Shown: positions 61,990-64,000 of the stretch, one piece after another
Layout: every line of letters starts with the position of its first letter
Numbering within the stretch: the first letter of the stretch is position 1
DNA from: Micromonospora globispora
Lineage (GTDB): Bacteria > Actinomycetota > Actinomycetes > Mycobacteriales > Micromonosporaceae
Length of the DNA: 64,000 nt
NCBI RefSeq assembly: GCF_003857015.1
Contig: NZ_QGGF01000387.1
Span: forward strand, 47,410-111,409
Direction of reading: 5' to 3'
Program-made: the position numbers and the translations under genes
The notes under the pieces: generated by a model
Seen by the model: the letters and a program-made list of their open reading frames with translations, nothing else
Database searches by the model: none
Told to the model about the DNA's origin: nothing

Positions 61990-62195
61990 GACGTAACGGC
62001 AGCGCCGCTCCGGCGTTGGTCGAGGAGCTCGCCGACGAGCTGACGCATGGCGCAGAGCAAACCCGACCGGCGCCGCCGCTGAGCGGCCGGGCCACGGACC
62101 TCAACCTGAACGTGGCGTACGCCGGTCCAGGAGGTGTTCGTGGCCCGGTGGACCGCAGCGGGTCGGGGGCACAAGGTCGGGCTGACGCCCGTGGG
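61990..62195 (+). pseudogene. 2-keto-4-pentenoate hydratase, N-terminal fragment
   Basis: Plus frame reads PALVEELADELTHGAEQTRP then LSGRATDLNLNVAYA. A one-base frameshift near 62120 is followed by VQEVFVARWTAAG and HKVGLTPVGDD. This is the first third of an MhpD-like hydratase, cut by the acyl-CoA ligase remnant on the opposite strand. Confidence 0.55.
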
Positions 62196-62741
62196 CGACG
62201 ACGTCCTTTGCGGTCCACTGCCACGCCGCCGCCAGCGCGTCGAGGTTACTGGCGATGGCCCGGTGGGGCAGCACCATGCCTTTGGGTGCGCCGGTTGTGC
62301 CTGACGTGTAGACGATGACCGCCTGGGATTCCGCGGACGGCTCGGGGATCGGGGTGGGCGCATTAGTGGATACGGAGGCCGAGTTGTCGACCTCAAGCCG
62401 GCGCCGGCCTCGTACCGCCGCCGGCGCTTCGACCCTGGGAGAGATCGGGACGAGTTCGGGATCGGCATCGTCCAGGATGCGATTCAGCTCCCGCTCCCCC
62501 GCTCGCGGATTGAGCGGCACCACCGGTACGCCAGCAAGGAGCGCGCCCACGACCGCCACCACCGTCTCCACCGTCGGCGTGGCCCAGACCGCGGCCCGCG
62601 TGGTGACGACAGCGAGGCCGAGACGGCTGCTGCGGCACGGGCCAGCTCGCGGTAGGTCAGTTCATGCTCGCCGAACCTTACGGCCTGCCGGTCGCCAAGT
62701 TCGGCCAGCGGCGGCAACAGATACGTGGTCGCTGAGGTCAC
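62195..62741 (-). pseudogene. AMP-dependent acyl-CoA synthetase, N-terminal fragment with frameshift
   Basis: A GTG at 62741 with GGAGG four bases upstream starts VTSATTYLLPPLAELGDRQA then FGEHELTYRELARAAAAVS. The frame breaks near 62610 and resumes with TVETVVAVVGALLAGVPVV, PLNPRAGERELNRILDDADP and the AMP-binding loop VYTSGTTGAPKGMVLPHRA. It ends at about residue 180 of an expected 450-500. Confidence 0.65.
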
Positions 62742-62759
62742 CGCACCTCCTAGGAGTGA

Positions 62760-62933
62760 TTCGGATTCTGCCCTGTTGCGCGGCGCCACCGCCTCCGAAA
62801 GCAGTCGTATGTGGACGGAAAACGCCCGCGACAAGTCGGCGACTAAGCCCAGGGCGAAGCTGCGGCCGAGACCGCCGGTCGCACCGGTGATGAGCACGTG
62901 CGGTTGGCGTCGCTCGTGGAGGTCACGGCCATC
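62760..62933 (-). pseudogene. Short-chain dehydrogenase, N-terminal fragment
   Basis: ATG at 62933 overlaps the stop of the mobile-domain fragment (TGATG). The first codons MAVTSTSDANRT shift frame and then read VLITGATGGLGRSFALGLVA, the SDR cofactor-binding motif. The rest is deleted up to the acyl-CoA ligase start. It indicates that the lost operon was kinase subunit, SDR, ligase. Confidence 0.5.
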
Positions 62934-63057
62934 AGCCCTCGAGGATCTCGACCCGGCCGGTGTTGCCGTCGACGCGGATCCGCTGCCCGGTCTGGATGGT
63001 CGTCGAGCCGCTGCCGGTGCCGGTGACGGCGGGCAGGCCGTACTCGCGGCACACGAG
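62932..63057 (-). pseudogene. C-terminal tail of a third PEP-synthase-like mobile-domain protein
   Basis: Minus strand encodes LVCREYGLPAVTGTGSGSTT then IQTGQRIRVDGNTGRVEILE and a stop. This matches the last 38 residues of the products of 1334-3145 and 17872-19698. The phospho-histidine just upstream is lost, because the sequence is joined at about 63057 to a truncated integrase. Confidence 0.7.
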
Positions 63058-63511
63058 TCTTGAGGACGTTGATGCCTGCGGCGGCGAAGACCGCGTCGAA
63101 CACGGCGGTGAACTTCGTGTCGCGATCCCGGACCAGGAACCGGAACCGGTCGGCTCGCTCGCCAGGGTCCATCAGCAGGTTCGAGGCCTGCTGGACCACC
63201 CACTCCTCCCCGGGATGTGCGGTGACGCCGAGCACATGGACCCGCCGGCTGCCCACCTCGACCGCGAACAGCACGTACAGCCGCCGCAGCAACACCGTGT
63301 CGACGGTGAAGAAGTCCACCGCCAGGACGCCCTGCGCCTGGGCCCGTAGGAACTGCCGCCAGGTCACCTCCGACCGCTTCGGAGCGGGATCGATCCCGGC
63401 CCGGTTGAGGATGACCCAGACGGTGCTGGCACCGACCCGGTAGCCAAGCCGGCGCAGCTCGCCATGAATTCTGCGGTAGCCCCAGGGGGCTTGACCCCTG
63501 ATCCTGGACAC
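63058..63511 (-). mobile_element. Integrase-core (rve) transposase fragment
   Basis: About 150 residues reading WGYRRIHGELRRLGYRVGAS, then VLAVDFFTVDTVLLRRLYVL and FRFLVRDRDTKFTAVFDAVF, ending at AAGINVLKT. The first two catalytic aspartates (VDFF and RDRD) are present; the region with the glutamate is missing where it joins the mobile-domain fragment. The N-terminal part is also absent. Confidence 0.7.
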
Positions 63512-63855
63512 GGGGTTTCTGCGGCGGGGCCCAGCGTAGCCGGTGCCGGCCGGGTGTTCTTCTCGTAGGTGATCGGGGATTGCTGTCGGAGCCGGGAGTG
63601 GCGCCGGACGGTGTTGTAGCGGTGCAGCCAGCGGAACGCGGTCAGCCGCGCTTCGCGTTCGTCGGTGAAGGCGCGGCGGCCTTGCAGGGTTTCGCGTTTG
63701 AAGGTGGCGTTGAACGACTCCGCGGCCGCGTTGTCGGCGGAGCTACCGACCGCGCTCATCGACTGCCGAATGCCGGCGGCCCGGCAGGCTGCGGCGAAGG
63801 CCCTCGATGTGTATTGCGATCCGCCTTGGGCGGATTCAACCGGTCGTCGCAACAC
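63490..63855 (-). mobile_element. IS3-family transposase (OrfB), C-terminal fragment
   Basis: Minus strand reads GGSQYTSRAFAAACRAAGIR, SMSAVGSSADNAAAESFNAT and WLHRYNTVRRHSRLRQQSP, the end of IS3-type integrases with the catalytic glutamate in AAAESF. The upstream part of the gene is absent, and another element begins just beyond 63855. Confidence 0.75.
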
Positions 63856-63875
63856 CTTGTCGGAAGGGTGAAGCG

Positions 63876-64000
63876 ATGGGCAGTGGGCCGGGGCAGAAGC
63901 GGGTTCGGGAGTATCGGGGTCAGATTCCTTCGCCGGGTCGACCGACGGTGGCGTGGCGTGAGGACCGGGTCAAGTTCTGGGCTGCGATCAGTCGCGGTGT
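63876..64000 (+). mobile_element. IS30-family transposase, start of gene (runs off the window)
   Basis: An ATG at 63876 with GGAAGGG upstream begins MGSGPGQKRVREYRGQIPSP, continuing TVAWREDRVKFWAAISRG to the end of the window. This N-terminal pattern is that of actinobacterial IS30-type transposases. Only 41 codons are visible. Confidence 0.6.

Overview
The window looks like accessory DNA from a high-G+C actinomycete. Base composition is G+C-rich throughout, GTG and TTG starts are common, genes are tightly packed with four-base overlaps, and there are four IclR-type and two TetR-type regulators, actinobacterial IS remnants and a FadR-type GntR protein. It is dominated by aromatic and ketone catabolism, with decayed gene fragments between intact operons. 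It reads as a catabolic island built by repeated insertion and deletion.

Region 1 (1-10.2 kb). A minus-strand operon carries two extradiol dioxygenases, a histidine phosphatase, a two-subunit PEP-synthase-like kinase (ATP-grasp subunit plus swivelling phospho-histidine subunit, like phenylphosphate synthase or CreHI) and a Rieske ring-hydroxylating oxygenase. A divergent plus-strand unit carries an unknown protein, an IclR regulator and an in-frame fusion of a Rieske ferredoxin to a meta-cleavage-product hydrolase. An IclR-like palindrome lies between them. The inferred route is phosphorylation of a phenol, ring oxidation, dephosphorylation, meta cleavage and hydrolysis.

Region 2 (10.4-13.1 kb) holds a possibly truncated cupin, a frameshifted FUSC exporter and a PucR remnant. 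Region 3 (13.1-23.9 kb) is the most unusual part: nine minus-strand genes, nearly all translationally coupled. They encode a biotin carrier, a biotin carboxylase, a pyruvate-carboxylase-type carboxyltransferase, a HAD phosphatase, a second PEP-synthase-like kinase pair, acetoacetyl-CoA synthetase, an amidohydrolase and an IclR regulator. I infer a modular ATP- and biotin-dependent ketone carboxylation pathway (ketone to enol phosphate to beta-keto acid to beta-ketoacyl-CoA) made from parts different from acetone carboxylase.

Region 4 (23.9-39.9 kb) mixes IS debris, a large FAD oxidoreductase, an SCP2/glycogen-debranching fusion, two TetR genes, small membrane proteins, an epimerase, a CPBP protease and many fragments (LtrA, MarR, DoxX, Zn-alcohol dehydrogenase, SDR).

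Region 5 (40.0-49.6 kb) is a complete 3-(3-hydroxyphenyl)propionate-type meta pathway: mhpC-mhpA-mhpB on the minus strand, an IclR regulator, an MFS transporter, a second IclR regulator and mhpD-mhpF-mhpE on the plus strand. Matching operator-like motifs lie in front of the hydrolase operon and the transporter.

Region 6 (49.6-61.7 kb) is a second meta-cleavage branch: SDR, 2-hydroxymuconic semialdehyde dehydrogenase, tautomerase, oxalocrotonate decarboxylase, hydratase and an NMT1-type ABC importer on the minus strand, then a PadR-GntR fusion regulator divergent from a class II aldolase-family decarboxylase and an extradiol dioxygenase. It lacks its own terminal aldolase and acetaldehyde dehydrogenase, so mhpE/mhpF may serve both branches. 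Region 7 (61.7-64 kb) is debris: hydratase, acyl-CoA ligase and SDR fragments, the tail of a third PEP-synthase-like mobile domain cut by an integrase remnant, and parts of IS3- and IS30-type elements.
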